From Nannocystineae bacterium (GTDB lineage: Bacteria; Myxococcota_A; Polyangia; Haliangiales; Haliangiaceae): a DNA stretch of 64,000 bases. The notes under the pieces were generated by a model. That model saw only the letters and a list, made by a program, of their open reading frames with translations. It was not told the origin of the DNA and ran no database searches. The position numbers were made by a program, and so were the translations under genes. The stretch spans positions 1 through 64,000 of the forward strand of contig SLNH01000094.1 of NCBI GenBank assembly GCA_007133195.1, written 5' to 3'. Below are positions 7,230 through 17,023 of the stretch, one piece after another (the first letter of the stretch is position 1; each line of letters begins with the position of its first letter).

Positions 7230-8657
7230 GTGAAACATGGAAAGGCACCTTCACTCCTCCTGGGCGCGGCGGGGGTGATGCTGGCGGCGAGCACCGCCCT
7301 CACCGTGGCATACGTGCTCGACATCCGGCGCGCGGGCGCGGCGAGCCCCGTGCCCAGTGAGCACGCCGGGCCCGATCAAGCCGCGCTCGGTGCGGAGGAG
7401 CGCTCCGCCGGCCAGGTGGACGAGGTGGTCGCGGCAGCCGAGGCGTTTCTCGATCGGGAGGTCGAGCTCCAGTTCGACGGCGACCGCATCCAGCACACCT
7501 GGCGGGACCTTGGCCTCGTCGTAGAGGAGGACGCCGCGAAGGACGAGGCCGCGCGATTCGCGTCCCTGGGCGAAGTTCCGGACGCGAGCGCTTACTCGGA
7601 TGGCATGTCCGACGGCGAAGTGCCCGTGACGCTCGACGAGGAGCTCGCGAGGGATGCCCTCCTCGATCTCAAGGGGCAGCTCGACCGCTCGCCGCAAGGC
7701 GCGCGCCTCGATCTCGAGGGGCGGAAAGTTCATCACGCTCAGCCCGGGTTCGGGATCGATCCCTATCGCTCGGCGAGCGCCCTCGAGCTCGCCGCGCGCA
7801 CCGGGCAGCCGTCGGTCGAGCTCGAAGGCGTGGAATTGCCGCCTTCCACCACGGTGGAAGATCTCGGTATCGACGATATCTCGGAGGTGATGGGGAGGTT
7901 TTCGACGCGCTACGGGACGCACCAGGAGCGCCGGGTGGCCAACCTCAAGCGGGCCGCCGCCGACCTGAATGGCTATGTGATTCAGCCGGGCGAGGAGTTT
8001 TCGTTCAACGAAACGCTCGGCGAGCGCAAAGAGGAGATCGGTTACAAGGTTGCGACCGTGATCAGGGCTGGCGAGTTCGCCGACGGCACCGCCGGCGGGA
8101 TCTGCCAGATCTCATCGACCCTGAACGGCGCCGCGTTCTTCGCCGGCCTGGAAATCGTCCGGGCGCGGCCGCACTCGCGTCCCATCGGCTACATCCCGAT
8201 GGCCCTGGACGCCACGGTCGTCTATCCGTACGTCGATGTGAAGTTCAAAAACGACTACGACTTCCCGGTGGTGATTCATTACCGGGTGGCGGAGGGTGAG
8301 GCGCTGGTCGAAATTCTCGGCAAGGGGCGCCCCTATGACGAGATCGAATTCGTCCGGCAGATCCGCGAAGAGATCCCGTTCGAGAGCATCACCCGCGACG
8401 ATGCGGACATGCCCGTCGGCACCATGCGCGTACAGCAGCACGGCTACCTGGGCTACGACATCATCCGTTATCGCAACTTCTACAAAGACGGCGAGATCGT
8501 AAAGCGCGACCGCTGGAACCTCGAGTACCCGCCGGTGACCGAGTACGTGCGCGTGGGGACCAATACGGATCCCAACCTGATGGGCCAGGAGCCGGAGCAG
8601 CAGGAGTCGCGCAACCCGGCGGTGCCGCGCACCAAACGGCACGCCATGCGCCAGTAG
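7230..8657 (+). CDS. VanW family protein with N-terminal PG_binding_4-like domain(s)
   Basis: Exported or membrane-anchored envelope protein of 475 residues. The GTG start at 7230 has a GGAGG ribosome site 7 nt upstream; an in-frame start at 7176 lies upstream of that and is less likely. A hydrophobic segment (SLLLGAAGVMLAASTALTVAYVL) near the N-terminus anchors or exports it. Residues about 70-215 resemble the PG_binding_4 domains found with VanW in YoaR-like proteins. The VanW domain follows (RRVANLKRAAADLNG, PGEEFSFNE, GGICQISSTL, RARPHSRPIGYIP, DATVVYPYVDVKFKN). VanW proteins are linked to peptidoglycan or vancomycin-resistance clusters, but their biochemical role is not established. Convergent with the baseplate-V gene, 6 bp away. 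Confidence 0.88.
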   Translation: MKHGKAPSLLLGAAGVMLAASTALTVAYVLDIRRAGAASPVPSEHAGPDQAALGAEERSAGQVDEVVAAAEAFLDREVELQFDGDRIQHTWRDLGLVVEEDAAKDEAARFASLGEVPDASAYSDGMSDGEVPVTLDEELARDALLDLKGQLDRSPQGARLDLEGRKVHHAQPGFGIDPYRSASALELAARTGQPSVELEGVELPPSTTVEDLGIDDISEVMGRFSTRYGTHQERRVANLKRAAADLNGYVIQPGEEFSFNETLGERKEEIGYKVATVIRAGEFADGTAGGICQISSTLNGAAFFAGLEIVRARPHSRPIGYIPMALDATVVYPYVDVKFKNDYDFPVVIHYRVAEGEALVEILGKGRPYDEIEFVRQIREEIPFESITRDDADMPVGTMRVQQHGYLGYDIIRYRNFYKDGEIVKRDRWNLEYPPVTEYVRVGTNTDPNLMGQEPEQQESRNPAVPRTKRHAMRQ

Positions 8658-8663
8658 AGACGC

Positions 8664-9410
8664 TCAGTCCTCGAGCGGGTCTGGAATGTCGTCGCTCTCG
8701 GCGGACGGCGGCGACGGAGACGACACGCCACCTGGGTTTAGCTCGACCTTCTGGCCGTGGACCTGGAGCGGGTTTCCGCGGATCGTTAGCGCGCGATCGG
8801 CCCCGAGCGCGATTCCGTCCAGCGATTCGATGTGACACGACGATGTGGCCGAGATCGAAACGTCTTTTGCGGCGATGATGAGCTCGCCGCCCGGCGCTTG
8901 CAGGCATACGTCGCCGCTGTGGGCCTCGAGCGACACCTTGCCGTCGGCCGTGAGCTCGACGCTGCCCACGCCGCCGCCGTCCTCGAGACGGATGGTCTCG
9001 GCTTCGTCGTCGAAGATGATCCGGGATCCGGCGCGGGACACGATCGCCCGCTGGTCCGGGCCGGCGCCCTTGTCTTCGGGGGGCGGATCCTCTCCGTTCC
9101 ACAGCGCGCCGACGACGACCGGACGGTCGATGTCCCCCTGCTCGAACATCACGAGCACCTCGTCATCGATCTCGGGGAGGAAAAACCAGCCTCGGTCCTT
9201 GCCCGCGCCGAGCGCCGACAGCGGCGCCCAAGCCGAGCTGTCGTCGCCGGGCAGGCTCGGGAACGAGAGCCGCACGCGCGCGAGCCCCTCGGGGTCTACG
9301 TTGTCCACCACGATGCCGATGACCGGGGTGTCCGCGCGCGCGGAGCCGGCGCCGTTTGCGGTGGTCGCGGCATTGCGCAGGACGTGGCTCGGGAACTTGG
9401 GGTCGCTCAT
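8664..9410 (-). CDS. phage baseplate assembly protein V / VgrG-type OB-fold spike protein (orphan)
   Basis: 248 residues. Residues about 28-110 are the gpV/gp5-type OB fold that forms the hub-spike of contractile tails, T6SS and extracellular injection systems (VIGIVVDNVDPEGLARVRLS, GKDRGWFFLPEIDDEVLVMF, DRPVVVGALWNG). Residues about 125-225 contain repeated short beta-strand motifs (IRLEDGG, VELTADGKVSLEA, LIIAAKDVSI) like the start of a triangular beta-helix spike. It lacks a gp27-like domain, so it is closer to a stand-alone gpV than to full VgrG. No sheath, tube, baseplate or ClpV gene is nearby, so it is an orphan here. Good ribosome site (GGAG) before the ATG. Confidence 0.83.
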   Translation of the reverse strand: MSDPKFPSHVLRNAATTANGAGSARADTPVIGIVVDNVDPEGLARVRLSFPSLPGDDSSAWAPLSALGAGKDRGWFFLPEIDDEVLVMFEQGDIDRPVVVGALWNGEDPPPEDKGAGPDQRAIVSRAGSRIIFDDEAETIRLEDGGGVGSVELTADGKVSLEAHSGDVCLQAPGGELIIAAKDVSISATSSCHIESLDGIALGADRALTIRGNPLQVHGQKVELNPGGVSSPSPPSAESDDIPDPLED

Positions 9411-9543
9411 GGTCGCGCTCCGCCTCCTCCTTGCGGCCCGCGCCGGTGCGAGACCGATCAGCAGGCTCGCCGCGAGCGTGTTAGCCGGAGCATCGCGCGC
9501 CGCGCCGCGCCTGTCGAGTCAAAACAGAGGCGCGTGAGTCCGG

Positions 9544-10245
9544 TCACGACACGAGCCGGTGCTTGACGAGCACCCACATGGCCTCGAAGCCGTCGGTCCA
9601 CCTGACCTTCTTGCCTTCGTCCACGTTTCGGGCCCGATAGTGGACCGGGACCTCGGCGATCGCCACGCGGCGGAGTCCGAGCTTGGCGGTCACCTCCGGG
9701 CAGAACTCGAACCCTTCGCACTCGAGGTCGAGGGAGCGGAGCAGATCCGTTCGAAAGACCTTGAAGCAGGTCGCCTCGTCGGTGATGCCGATCCCGTAAA
9801 GCAGGTTTGCCGTGGTGGTGAGGATTCGATTGGCCACGAAGTTCGGCAGCTTCATGCCGTCGGGCCGGCGCGCCTCGAGGAAGCGGGATCCGTAGACCAC
9901 GTCGGCGCCGGCGTTCACGGCGCCGAGCAGGGCGGGGTAGTCGCCCACCTCGTACTCGAGGTCGGCGTCTTGGATGAGGCAGTAATCGCCGCGCGCTTCG
10001 GCGAGCGCGGTGCGGATCGCGGCGCCCTTGCCGCGGTTCTCGGGGTGGACGACGAGCCGGATGCGGGGGTCGCGGTGGGCTTCGGCCCGGGCGACGGCCA
10101 CCGTACGATCCGATGAACCATCGTCACAAACGATCACTTCCTTTTCGAACCCCTGCGACTCGGTGTCCACCGCAACGACCCGCCGTAGCACCTCACCGAT
10201 GGTCGCCTCCTCACCGTAGGCGGGGATGATAATCGAAACCAGCAC
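9544..10245 (-). CDS. glycosyltransferase family 2 (dolichol-phosphate mannosyltransferase-like)
   Basis: 233-residue GT-A fold enzyme transferring sugar from a nucleotide donor, probably to a polyprenyl phosphate acceptor. Motifs: [18 protein letters not shown] at the N-terminus, [45 protein letters not shown] (DXD-like Asp-Ala-Asp) and [12 protein letters not shown]. There is no C-terminal membrane domain, typical of the soluble DPM1-like branch. GTG start at 10245. Divergent from the lipoprotein gene at 10641, with a 395-bp gap. Substrate not predictable from sequence. Confidence 0.9.
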   Translation of the reverse strand: MLVSIIIPAYGEEATIGEVLRRVVAVDTESQGFEKEVIVCDDGSSDRTVAVARAEAHRDPRIRLVVHPENRGKGAAIRTALAEARGDYCLIQDADLEYEVGDYPALLGAVNAGADVVYGSRFLEARRPDGMKLPNFVANRILTTTANLLYGIGITDEATCFKVFRTDLLRSLDLECEGFEFCPEVTAKLGLRRVAIAEVPVHYRARNVDEGKKVRWTDGFEAMWVLVKHRLVS

Positions 10246-10640
10246 TGTAGCGCGTGATTAGGTATCACGGCCCCACTCAAAGGGCAATCGGACCGCCCCT
10301 CAAGTATTCGCGGGGTTGGCCAGACGAGCCGCCCCTCCGCCGGGTGGGACGGGCGCCGGGCCGGCAGCGGGAAGGCCCGGCTCGCTTGCGCGAAGCGCGG
10401 GCCGGCGGAACTCGATGCGCATGTGCAAACAATGGGTTGCACCTTGGGTGGCCGGCCGACTTGCCAGGAAGTCCTGGTGGCCAGGGTAAAGGTGCGAGTT
10501 GTTGCGACCTGCTCGCGGCATGCGAACTGCAAAGCGGCGGCGCCGTTTTGGGGGGGCGGGCTGGCCGCGTCGAGCGACTGCCGAACGCCTGGCCGGCCCA
10601 GGGAACCATAGGAGGCCGCGTGACCTCTGGAGTTTGGAAC
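10246..10640. other. divergent intergenic region
   Basis: About 395 bp between the divergent GT2 and lipoprotein genes. It contains a near-perfect palindrome, CCAGGA-AG-TCCTGG, at 10464-10477. Open frames across it encode Arg/Gly/Pro-rich sequence with no domain signature and are rejected. No RNA gene recognised. Confidence 0.4.
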
Positions 10641-12509
10641 ATGACCCATCGATTTTCGCCGCGACGAGCGGCACCGCGAGTCGCCGTCTCGGCGTCGCTG
10701 CTCGCGCTGGCTGCGTGCGAGCCTGGAACTGGCTCGGACGGTCCCGGCGCCGGCGGGAGCGCGGGCGAGGTCACGGGCCCTGACGAGGCGCCCGATAATG
10801 GCGTGCACGTGACGTCCGACCGGTCGTTCATCTTCGCGGACCGTGGCGAAACCGCCCAGCTCGACGCCCGCGTCTACCGGGACGGCGCGCCCGCCACCGA
10901 CGCGGAGCTCCGGTTTTCGTCGAGCGATCCGGACGTCGTATCGGTGGATCGCGACGGCGCGCTCGAGGCCGTCGCAGACGCCGGCTCCGCCGTCATCACC
11001 ATCGACGCGGATGGCGTGTCGCCGACCGTCGCAAACGCGGTGATCGCGGACCTTTCGCCGGCGGCGCGGCGGGTGCCGAGCGACCAAATCGTCGATGTCG
11101 AGCCCGCGAGCGCGGTCGCGACCCTGCGCATAGACGGCGACGAGCCGGTCGCGGCGGGCGACATCCTGATAACCGGCGATCGCGCCGGGCTGTTCGCCCG
11201 GGTCACGGACGTTTGGGTGCAGGCCGACGGCACCTACGAGATCGCCTATGACACCGACGTGGCGGCGACCGAAGCGTTCGAAAACCTCGAGCTCCGGGCG
11301 CACACGGAGTCGATGGTCCATCGCCCCGGCCCGGACGCCGAGTTTTTGGACGAGCTCACCTGCGTAGACGACCAACACGGGCTGATCGAGTTTTCTGGCC
11401 CCGAGTTCGCGCCGATCATCGAGACCGCGCTTCACGTCGATTACCAGATCCGGTCCGGGCGCGTCGCTCACGCCGAGGTGTACCTGGCGGGCAACCTCGG
11501 CCTCGATGCGCGTGCCGGTGAAGTGCACATCGAGGGGGCGTTCGGCGGGTCGTTCCGGTGCGACGTGCCGCTTCCCGATATCACGCTGCCCGCGGTGCCC
11601 GTGCTTGGGCCGATTTTCGGCGTGGGCGGCACGATCTCGTCGCGGGTCGGCGTCCAGGGCGAAGCGGAGTTCGACACGGGCTCGATGACCCTCGCGGGCC
11701 CCGAGGTGGAAAAAGAGATCGAATCCGAGCTCGGCCTTCGGGTTGCCTCGGACGAGGGCATCGCCACGATCGCTGACGTGGATGTGGTGCGCGACGAGGC
11801 CTCGCACGGCGAGATGACCGGACAGATCGGCTCCGGTGAGGTGGCTTTCGACGCGATGCCGTTTTTGGATGCGACCCTCACGGTGCGGCTCAGCGCCGGG
11901 CCCATCGGCGTGGATGTCGACCTGCTCGATACGACCGTGGGTGGCGGGCTCGAGTTTGCCATGAGCCCGCCGCTTTCACCCTACCAAGCGGGGTATCGAG
12001 GGCCCAAGTGGGAGCTCTACGTCCAGGGCGAGGCGGACATCCACCCGCTGTTCGACCTGGGAGCGCTCTTGGACTACCTCCGCGACTGGCTCGGCCTGAG
12101 TGCCGGCGAGGAGGTCCTCTACGGCGCGGAGCCGATGTGGCAGGGCCGGTACCCCCTCGCGGGATCGCCCGCGCCAAAGGTCGTGACCGACCGCGACCAC
12201 GTCTTTTTGGGCGAACCGGTGGAGGTGACCGCCTCCGCGCTCGGCGGCTACGAGGGTAGCGTGGAACACCTGCTCCACAGGTGCGGCGAGGGGCGCGCGG
12301 AGGTGTTGGGGGACGTCCCGGCCGGAAAGAGCGTTCAGTTCGTGCCCGAGTCGCATGACGACCGCGGCGATCACGAGCTCACCGTGCTTTTGTGGGACAG
12401 TCACTTCGGGCGGCTCGGGCTCCCCCACGCGGCGCCGCAGCCGAAGGGCCTCACGGTCGGCGACGATCCGCAGGTCTGCGACGCTGCTGGCACCGCTCAC
12501 GCGCCGTAG
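10641..12509 (+). CDS. lipoprotein with bacterial Ig-like (Big_2-type) domain
   Basis: 622-residue predicted lipoprotein. ATG at 10641 has a GGAG ribosome site 8 nt upstream; an in-frame GTG at 10620 with AGGAGG 4 nt upstream is an alternative that would add seven residues. The signal peptide ends in the lipobox LALAAC. Residues about 50-140 look like a Big_2 Ig-like domain (GETAQLDARVYRDGAPATDAEL, RFSSSDPDVVSVDRDGALEAV, AVITIDADG). The remaining ~480 residues are beta-rich with no recognised domain. Likely surface or periplasmic; role unknown. The longer open frame upstream (from 10254) is low-complexity and not credited. Confidence 0.75.
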   Translation: MTHRFSPRRAAPRVAVSASLLALAACEPGTGSDGPGAGGSAGEVTGPDEAPDNGVHVTSDRSFIFADRGETAQLDARVYRDGAPATDAELRFSSSDPDVVSVDRDGALEAVADAGSAVITIDADGVSPTVANAVIADLSPAARRVPSDQIVDVEPASAVATLRIDGDEPVAAGDILITGDRAGLFARVTDVWVQADGTYEIAYDTDVAATEAFENLELRAHTESMVHRPGPDAEFLDELTCVDDQHGLIEFSGPEFAPIIETALHVDYQIRSGRVAHAEVYLAGNLGLDARAGEVHIEGAFGGSFRCDVPLPDITLPAVPVLGPIFGVGGTISSRVGVQGEAEFDTGSMTLAGPEVEKEIESELGLRVASDEGIATIADVDVVRDEASHGEMTGQIGSGEVAFDAMPFLDATLTVRLSAGPIGVDVDLLDTTVGGGLEFAMSPPLSPYQAGYRGPKWELYVQGEADIHPLFDLGALLDYLRDWLGLSAGEEVLYGAEPMWQGRYPLAGSPAPKVVTDRDHVFLGEPVEVTASALGGYEGSVEHLLHRCGEGRAEVLGDVPAGKSVQFVPESHDDRGDHELTVLLWDSHFGRLGLPHAAPQPKGLTVGDDPQVCDAAGTAHAP

Positions 12510-12641
12510 CCTGCGCGCGCCGCGCGGTCGCCGCGGCGAACGAGCCTTCGCGCGCGCCGCCGGGCCCGCGCGGGGGCGATGCAGCGCGAGCCCGTTGCCA
12601 TCGTGACGGATGAGCCGGGCCCGCGCGCGCGGGGCGGATGC

Positions 12642-12650
12642 TGCTAGTGT
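12642..12650 (+). promoter_or_regulatory. candidate extended -10 element
   Basis: TGCTAGTGT, identical to the 9-mer before the VanW gene, ending 15 bp before the GTG start at 12666. With a normal -10 to +1 distance the transcript would start about 9 nt before the codon, leaving little room for a ribosome site. Confidence 0.25.
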
Positions 12651-12665
12651 AGGGTAGGGCGCGCC

Positions 12666-14282
12666 GTGAGACCCGGGATTCGCCGATACGCGTTCGCGTT
12701 TGCCATCGCGCTGCTCTACCTCTACGCGTTCCCGTACTTCCCGGACATTCAGAGCGCAAACGAGCTCCCGCGCGTGTACCTCACGCGGGCGATGGTCGAG
12801 GAGCGAAGCTTCGCCATCGACTCGGGCATCGAGCGCTGGGGGTGGACGGTCGATGTCTCGGAGTCGGGCGACAAGAGCTACTCCAACAAGGCCCCCGGGT
12901 CGTCGTTCGTCGCCGTGCCCGCTTACCTCGCGCTCCGCGGGGTCAAGGCCGTCACGGGCGGGGGCGAGCCGACGCTCGCGGAGATGATGTGGAGCTTTCG
13001 CGTCGCCTCCGGCGCGCTCCCCACGCTCGCGTTTTTGGTCTTGTTTTCGCGGTTTATGAGCCGCTACGCGCCGCACCCGGATACGCGCCGGCTCGTCGTC
13101 GCGGGCTATGCGCTCGGCTCGATGGCGATGGCGTACTCCGTGCTGTTCATGGCGCATCAGCTCGCCGCCGTGTGCATCGCGACGGCCTATATTCTGGCCG
13201 TGCGGGTGTGCGATGATGGCGAGAGCGACCGCTTGCTGCTCGCGGCCGGATTCGCGGCCGGCATGGCCCCGCTCGTCGATTATCAGGCCGCGTTCGCGGG
13301 CGTGCCGGTGGCCGCGTACCTTTTATACAAGCTGCTCGCGAAAAAGCCGCGACGGTGGCGCGGCCTCGCGCTGGCCGTCCTGGGGGCGATCCCGCCGATC
13401 GCGGCCCTGCTTTGGTACCACGCCCGCGCCTTCGGCAGCCCGTTTCGCACCGGCTACCACGCCACGGACACGTTCGCCCACTACCACCAGGAGGGCTTTT
13501 TGGGCATGACGTGGCCCACGGCGGAGGCGTTCGTCGGATCCATGGTCGCGCCCGACAACGGGCTCATCGTGTTCACGCCGCTTTTGCTGTTCGCGGTGCC
13601 CGGCTGGGTGGCGCTCGCCAAGCAGCGCCGCTACTGGGCGCTCGGCGTCACGCTCGGGGTGGTGTCGTTCTATATCTACTTCATATCGTCGCTCACGTTT
13701 TGGCACGGCGGCTGGTCGTTCGGCCCGCGCTACATCACGGTGATGCTCCCGTTCGCCTTCGTGGCCGTGGCCGCGGGCGCGAGCGTCGCCGAGCGCCGCA
13801 CGTGGACCCGGGCGCTCCTCGTGGCAGCGACGGCGGTATCGGTGATCGTGTACGCGGTGTCGTGCGCGATCTTTCCCTACTTTCGCGACGGGCTCCCCAA
13901 CCCGCTTTACGAGCTCACCTTCGCCCTCCTCCGCGACGGGCACGTCCCCTACAACTTGGGCTGGCTTTTCGGCCTGCGGGGCACCGCGAGCCTGATCCCC
14001 TACCTGGTGGTGCTCGGGGCGCTGCTCGTTCGGTTGGCGATCCCGTCGCGCCAGCGGCTCGGCTCGGGGCTCGCGGGCCTCGGGCTCGGCGCGCTCGTCA
14101 TCGCCGCCTACAGCGCCTTCCCCGGCGGCGGCGACGAAGGGGCGGAGATCTACGAAGACCGGGTCATACCCGTCGTGCCCGCGTGTCTTCGCGACGCCGA
14201 CTGCGACGCCGGTTGCGAGCCGGACCAGGTGGGCGTGTGCGACGACGCCGCCTGCCGGTGTGACGACGGGCGAGCCCAGTAG
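12666..14282 (+). CDS. polytopic membrane protein, probable GT-C-type glycosyltransferase, with Cys-rich C-terminus
   Basis: 538 residues. About ten hydrophobic segments span residues 8-480 (for example [77 protein letters not shown]). The first loop has [20 protein letters not shown] and [11 protein letters not shown], a pattern seen in uncharacterised GT-C-like membrane proteins; the fold is inferred, not proven. The last 40 residues are soluble and Cys-rich ([18 protein letters not shown], then CDDAACRC), six or seven Cys, resembling a secreted disulfide module that would be oxidised outside the cytosol. GTG start, no clear ribosome site. Its end overlaps a frame leading into the esterase gene. 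Confidence 0.65.
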   Translation: MRPGIRRYAFAFAIALLYLYAFPYFPDIQSANELPRVYLTRAMVEERSFAIDSGIERWGWTVDVSESGDKSYSNKAPGSSFVAVPAYLALRGVKAVTGGGEPTLAEMMWSFRVASGALPTLAFLVLFSRFMSRYAPHPDTRRLVVAGYALGSMAMAYSVLFMAHQLAAVCIATAYILAVRVCDDGESDRLLLAAGFAAGMAPLVDYQAAFAGVPVAAYLLYKLLAKKPRRWRGLALAVLGAIPPIAALLWYHARAFGSPFRTGYHATDTFAHYHQEGFLGMTWPTAEAFVGSMVAPDNGLIVFTPLLLFAVPGWVALAKQRRYWALGVTLGVVSFYIYFISSLTFWHGGWSFGPRYITVMLPFAFVAVAAGASVAERRTWTRALLVAATAVSVIVYAVSCAIFPYFRDGLPNPLYELTFALLRDGHVPYNLGWLFGLRGTASLIPYLVVLGALLVRLAIPSRQRLGSGLAGLGLGALVIAAYSAFPGGGDEGAEIYEDRVIPVVPACLRDADCDAGCEPDQVGVCDDAACRCDDGRAQ

Positions 14283-14340
14283 CGACTCCCCTCGGGCAAG
14301 GCGCCTCGCGCTTGGGAGGCGCCGCCGCGCCGCGGCTCGC

Positions 14341-15672
14341 GTGATATGCTCGGTGCCCATCGACAGCGGTACGAACGTCGAACGCGGTGCGCGGGCGCTA
14401 CTGGGGGTGGCCGCGGCCGCGCTGGTGGTTGCCACCGGCTGCCGCGGCTGTGAGGCCGACGTGGTCCGGTGGGTCGAGCGCGAGGCGAACCCGGTCACGG
14501 AACCCGCGGATTTCGAGCCGCTCGTAGACCGCGCCGCGGGGCACAGCCTCATCCTGTTGGGCGAGGCCACGCACGGCACCGAGGAGTTTTACAGCGTCCG
14601 GCGCGAGCTCACCCAGGCGCTCGTTCGGCGTGAGGCCGTCGATTTCGTCGCCGTCGAGGGGGACTGGGCGCTGCTGGTCGAGGTAAACGCCTGGGTGCGC
14701 GGCGGCGGCGACGACGGCGACGGCAGGCGCCTGGTCGAGGGGCTCGATCGCTGGCCGGATTGGATGTGGGCCAACGAGCAGACGCTAAAGCTCGTGACTT
14801 GGCTTCGCGAATGGAACACCGGCAGGCCGGAAGCCGATCGCGTCGGCATCTACGGGGTGGACGTCGGTAGCCCGGAACAAAACGCTCGCGATCTCGTCGA
14901 CTGGCTGGACGATGCGCGCGCCGAGCGGGTCGAGGACGGCTTTGCGTGCGTCTCCGAGGTCGCGCGGGGCGGCGGCCTCGGGCGCCTGGACGACAGCGAG
15001 TGGGATGCGTGCGAACGCGAGCTCGAGGCGGCGGTCGCGGCGCTCGAGGACGCACCGGCGGCGGAGCGCGCGCCGCCCGCGCGGGATCCGTTTTACCTCG
15101 GGCTGTCGGCGCGGAGCCTGCGCCAGGCGATCCGCCGCGAGCGAGCCGAGGATGAGGCCGAGGCGTGGAACGCGCGGGCGGGGCACTTTTTCGACGTCGC
15201 CAGCCGGCTCCTAGGTCGCGAGGGCGCGGGCGGCGCCGGGGTCGTGTGGGCGCACAACACGCATATCGGTGACGCGCGCGCGACCCCGATGGCGGATAGC
15301 GATCGGGAAAACATCGGCGAGCTCGCGAATCGGAATCTCGGCGACAGCGCGGTGTTTCAGGTCGGCCTGGGCACCGATCGGGGCGAGGTGCTCGCCGCCC
15401 CGCGCTGGGGGGCGGCGCCCGAGACGCTCGCGATCGAGACGTCCGCCAGTGGCTCGCTCGAGGCCTATTTTCGGGACCACGGCCCAAAGCGGTTTTTCGC
15501 GCTCATCGGCGATTCCGTGCCGCGCCGACTCGCGCGTCGCGTGCCCCACTGGGCCATCGGCGTGGTGTGGGACGGCGAGGGGGAGGGCGTTTACGTGCCC
15601 ACCGACTTGGCCGACCGCTACGACGCGTTCGTGTGGATCGAACACACGAGCGCGCTCGAGCTGCTGCAGTGA
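14341..15672 (+). CDS. erythromycin-esterase-family (EreA-like) lipoprotein
   Basis: 443 residues from GTG 14341 (GTG 14353 is an alternative; the open frame extends to 14260 inside the previous gene). Signal peptide ends in VVATGC, a lipobox-like site. The EreA-like fold follows: ILLGEATHGTEEFY (Glu and His of the active site), FVAVEGDW (Glu), WMWANEQTLKL, and a later WAHNTHIGD (His). These residues match those needed for ester hydrolysis in Ere enzymes. Many family members outside resistance plasmids do not act on macrolides, so this is better read as an esterase/succinoglycan-biosynthesis-type protein of unknown substrate. Convergent with the sugar dehydrogenase gene, 37 bp away. Confidence 0.82.
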   Translation: MICSVPIDSGTNVERGARALLGVAAAALVVATGCRGCEADVVRWVEREANPVTEPADFEPLVDRAAGHSLILLGEATHGTEEFYSVRRELTQALVRREAVDFVAVEGDWALLVEVNAWVRGGGDDGDGRRLVEGLDRWPDWMWANEQTLKLVTWLREWNTGRPEADRVGIYGVDVGSPEQNARDLVDWLDDARAERVEDGFACVSEVARGGGLGRLDDSEWDACERELEAAVAALEDAPAAERAPPARDPFYLGLSARSLRQAIRRERAEDEAEAWNARAGHFFDVASRLLGREGAGGAGVVWAHNTHIGDARATPMADSDRENIGELANRNLGDSAVFQVGLGTDRGEVLAAPRWGAAPETLAIETSASGSLEAYFRDHGPKRFFALIGDSVPRRLARRVPHWAIGVVWDGEGEGVYVPTDLADRYDAFVWIEHTSALELLQ

Positions 15673-15709
15673 GCCCCCGCCTCGCCGGCATCATGCCTGC
15701 GTCGATCCA

Positions 15710-17023
15710 CTAGCCGGACGGCGACACGCGGTACAGCGCGCCGTCGTCCTGGTCGGTGAGCAGCCACACGCCGCCGTCCGGACCCTCCCGCACGTCGCGG
15801 ATGCGGCCGAGCTCGAACGGCAAAAGCTCCTCCTCGTGGAGCACCTCGCCCTCGCCGGGGACCACGCGCCGGATGCGCTCGGCGCGCAAGCCTCCCGCCA
15901 GCAGATCGCCCTCCCACATCGGGAACGCGTCCGCGGTGACGAGGGCGAGCCCCGACGGGGCGAGGGTGGGGAGGAACTCGTAAAACGGATCTTCGACGCC
16001 CTCCATGCTCCTGGCTTCGGCGTGCGGGAACGGCCCCTGATCCCGGTAGTTCAGCCCCTGGGTGACGACGGGCCAGCCGTAGTTTCGGCCGGCCTCGATG
16101 CGGTGCATGAGATCACCCCCCCTTGGGCCGTGGTCGGTGACCCAGATGGTGTCGTCTTCGGGATCGACGGCGAGGCCTTGAACGTTGCGCAGGCCGTAGG
16201 CGTAGATCTCGTCGAGCACATCGGGATCGCCCACGAACGGGTTATCGGTCGGCACCTGGCCGTCTTCGTCGAGGCGAAGCAAGGACCCTGCATGATCGCC
16301 CGTGTCCTGCGCGCGCGGGGGGTCGGTGCCGCGGTCGCCGATCGACATCAGGAGCGTGCCGTCGCTCAGAAACGCCAGGCGCGATCCATAGTGGCGGCCG
16401 GGAGAGGAGTAACGATCTTGGACGAAGATCTCTTGGGCGTTATCGAGCGCCGGCGCCGCTTCGTCGAGCTCTGCGCGGACGAGGGCCGTCGCGGTATCGG
16501 TGTCATCGTCATCCGGTTTGGCGTAGGTGAGATAGACCCAGGCGTTTTCGTCGTAGTCCGGGTGGACCGCGACGTCCAGCAGACCGCCTTGATTTTCGGC
16601 GTGGACCTCGGGCGCGCCCGTGACCTCGGTGGTGGCGCCGTCTTCGGTCACGAGGCTCAGGCGACCGGGGCGCTCCGTGACGAGCATGTCACCGCCCGGC
16701 AAAAACGCCACGGACCACGGGTTTTCGAGGGGCTCGCTCACGCGCTTTACCTCGATGGCTTCGTACTCGGTGTCGACGGTCAGCTCATCCGGCGGGCTGT
16801 CGCTGGGTTCGGCTGGCTCGGCGCCCGCAGGCTCGGAGGCCTCGCCTTCGGCCGGGGTGGCTTGCGTCTCGCTCGGCGTCGCGGCAGCTCGGCTGTCGTC
16901 GGGGCCGGGCGCCTGCTCGCCGCGAGGACAGCCGGCGCCCACGAGCACGGCCGAGGCCGTGACCGCGATGGGGAAGGGTGCGCGGTGCGAAAACAACTTC
17001 TGTCTAGCGTGTTCGGTCATCAT
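15710..17023 (-). CDS. PQQ-dependent sugar dehydrogenase (sGDH/YliI-like), lipoprotein
   Basis: 437 residues. Signal peptide with lipobox VGAGC, then an acidic/Ala-rich linker to about residue 75, then a six-bladed beta-propeller of the soluble glucose/aldose dehydrogenase family: NPWSVAFLPGGDMLVTERPG, ENQGGLLDVAVHPDY, YSSPGRHYGSRLAFLSDGTL, YGLRNVQGLAVDP, WVTDHGPRGGD, EAGRNYGWP. The family oxidises sugars in the periplasm with PQQ and Ca2+. The ATG lies 3 nt after AGGAG and directly abuts the TGA of the TonB-dependent receptor, so the two are one transcription unit and probably coupled. No PQQ biosynthesis gene is in the window. Confidence 0.9.
   Translation of the reverse strand: MMTEHARQKLFSHRAPFPIAVTASAVLVGAGCPRGEQAPGPDDSRAAATPSETQATPAEGEASEPAGAEPAEPSDSPPDELTVDTEYEAIEVKRVSEPLENPWSVAFLPGGDMLVTERPGRLSLVTEDGATTEVTGAPEVHAENQGGLLDVAVHPDYDENAWVYLTYAKPDDDDTDTATALVRAELDEAAPALDNAQEIFVQDRYSSPGRHYGSRLAFLSDGTLLMSIGDRGTDPPRAQDTGDHAGSLLRLDEDGQVPTDNPFVGDPDVLDEIYAYGLRNVQGLAVDPEDDTIWVTDHGPRGGDLMHRIEAGRNYGWPVVTQGLNYRDQGPFPHAEARSMEGVEDPFYEFLPTLAPSGLALVTADAFPMWEGDLLAGGLRAERIRRVVPGEGEVLHEEELLPFELGRIRDVREGPDGGVWLLTDQDDGALYRVSPSG

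Noticed and set aside
10134-11807. 557-codon minus-strand frame over the Ig-like lipoprotein
   Set aside because: Antisense shadow; lipoprotein in the opposite frame has signal peptide and Ig motifs.
14341-15672. Macrolide-resistance (ere) gene
   Set aside because: Family match is clear, but chromosomal EreA-like lipoproteins commonly have other substrates; resistance is not claimed.
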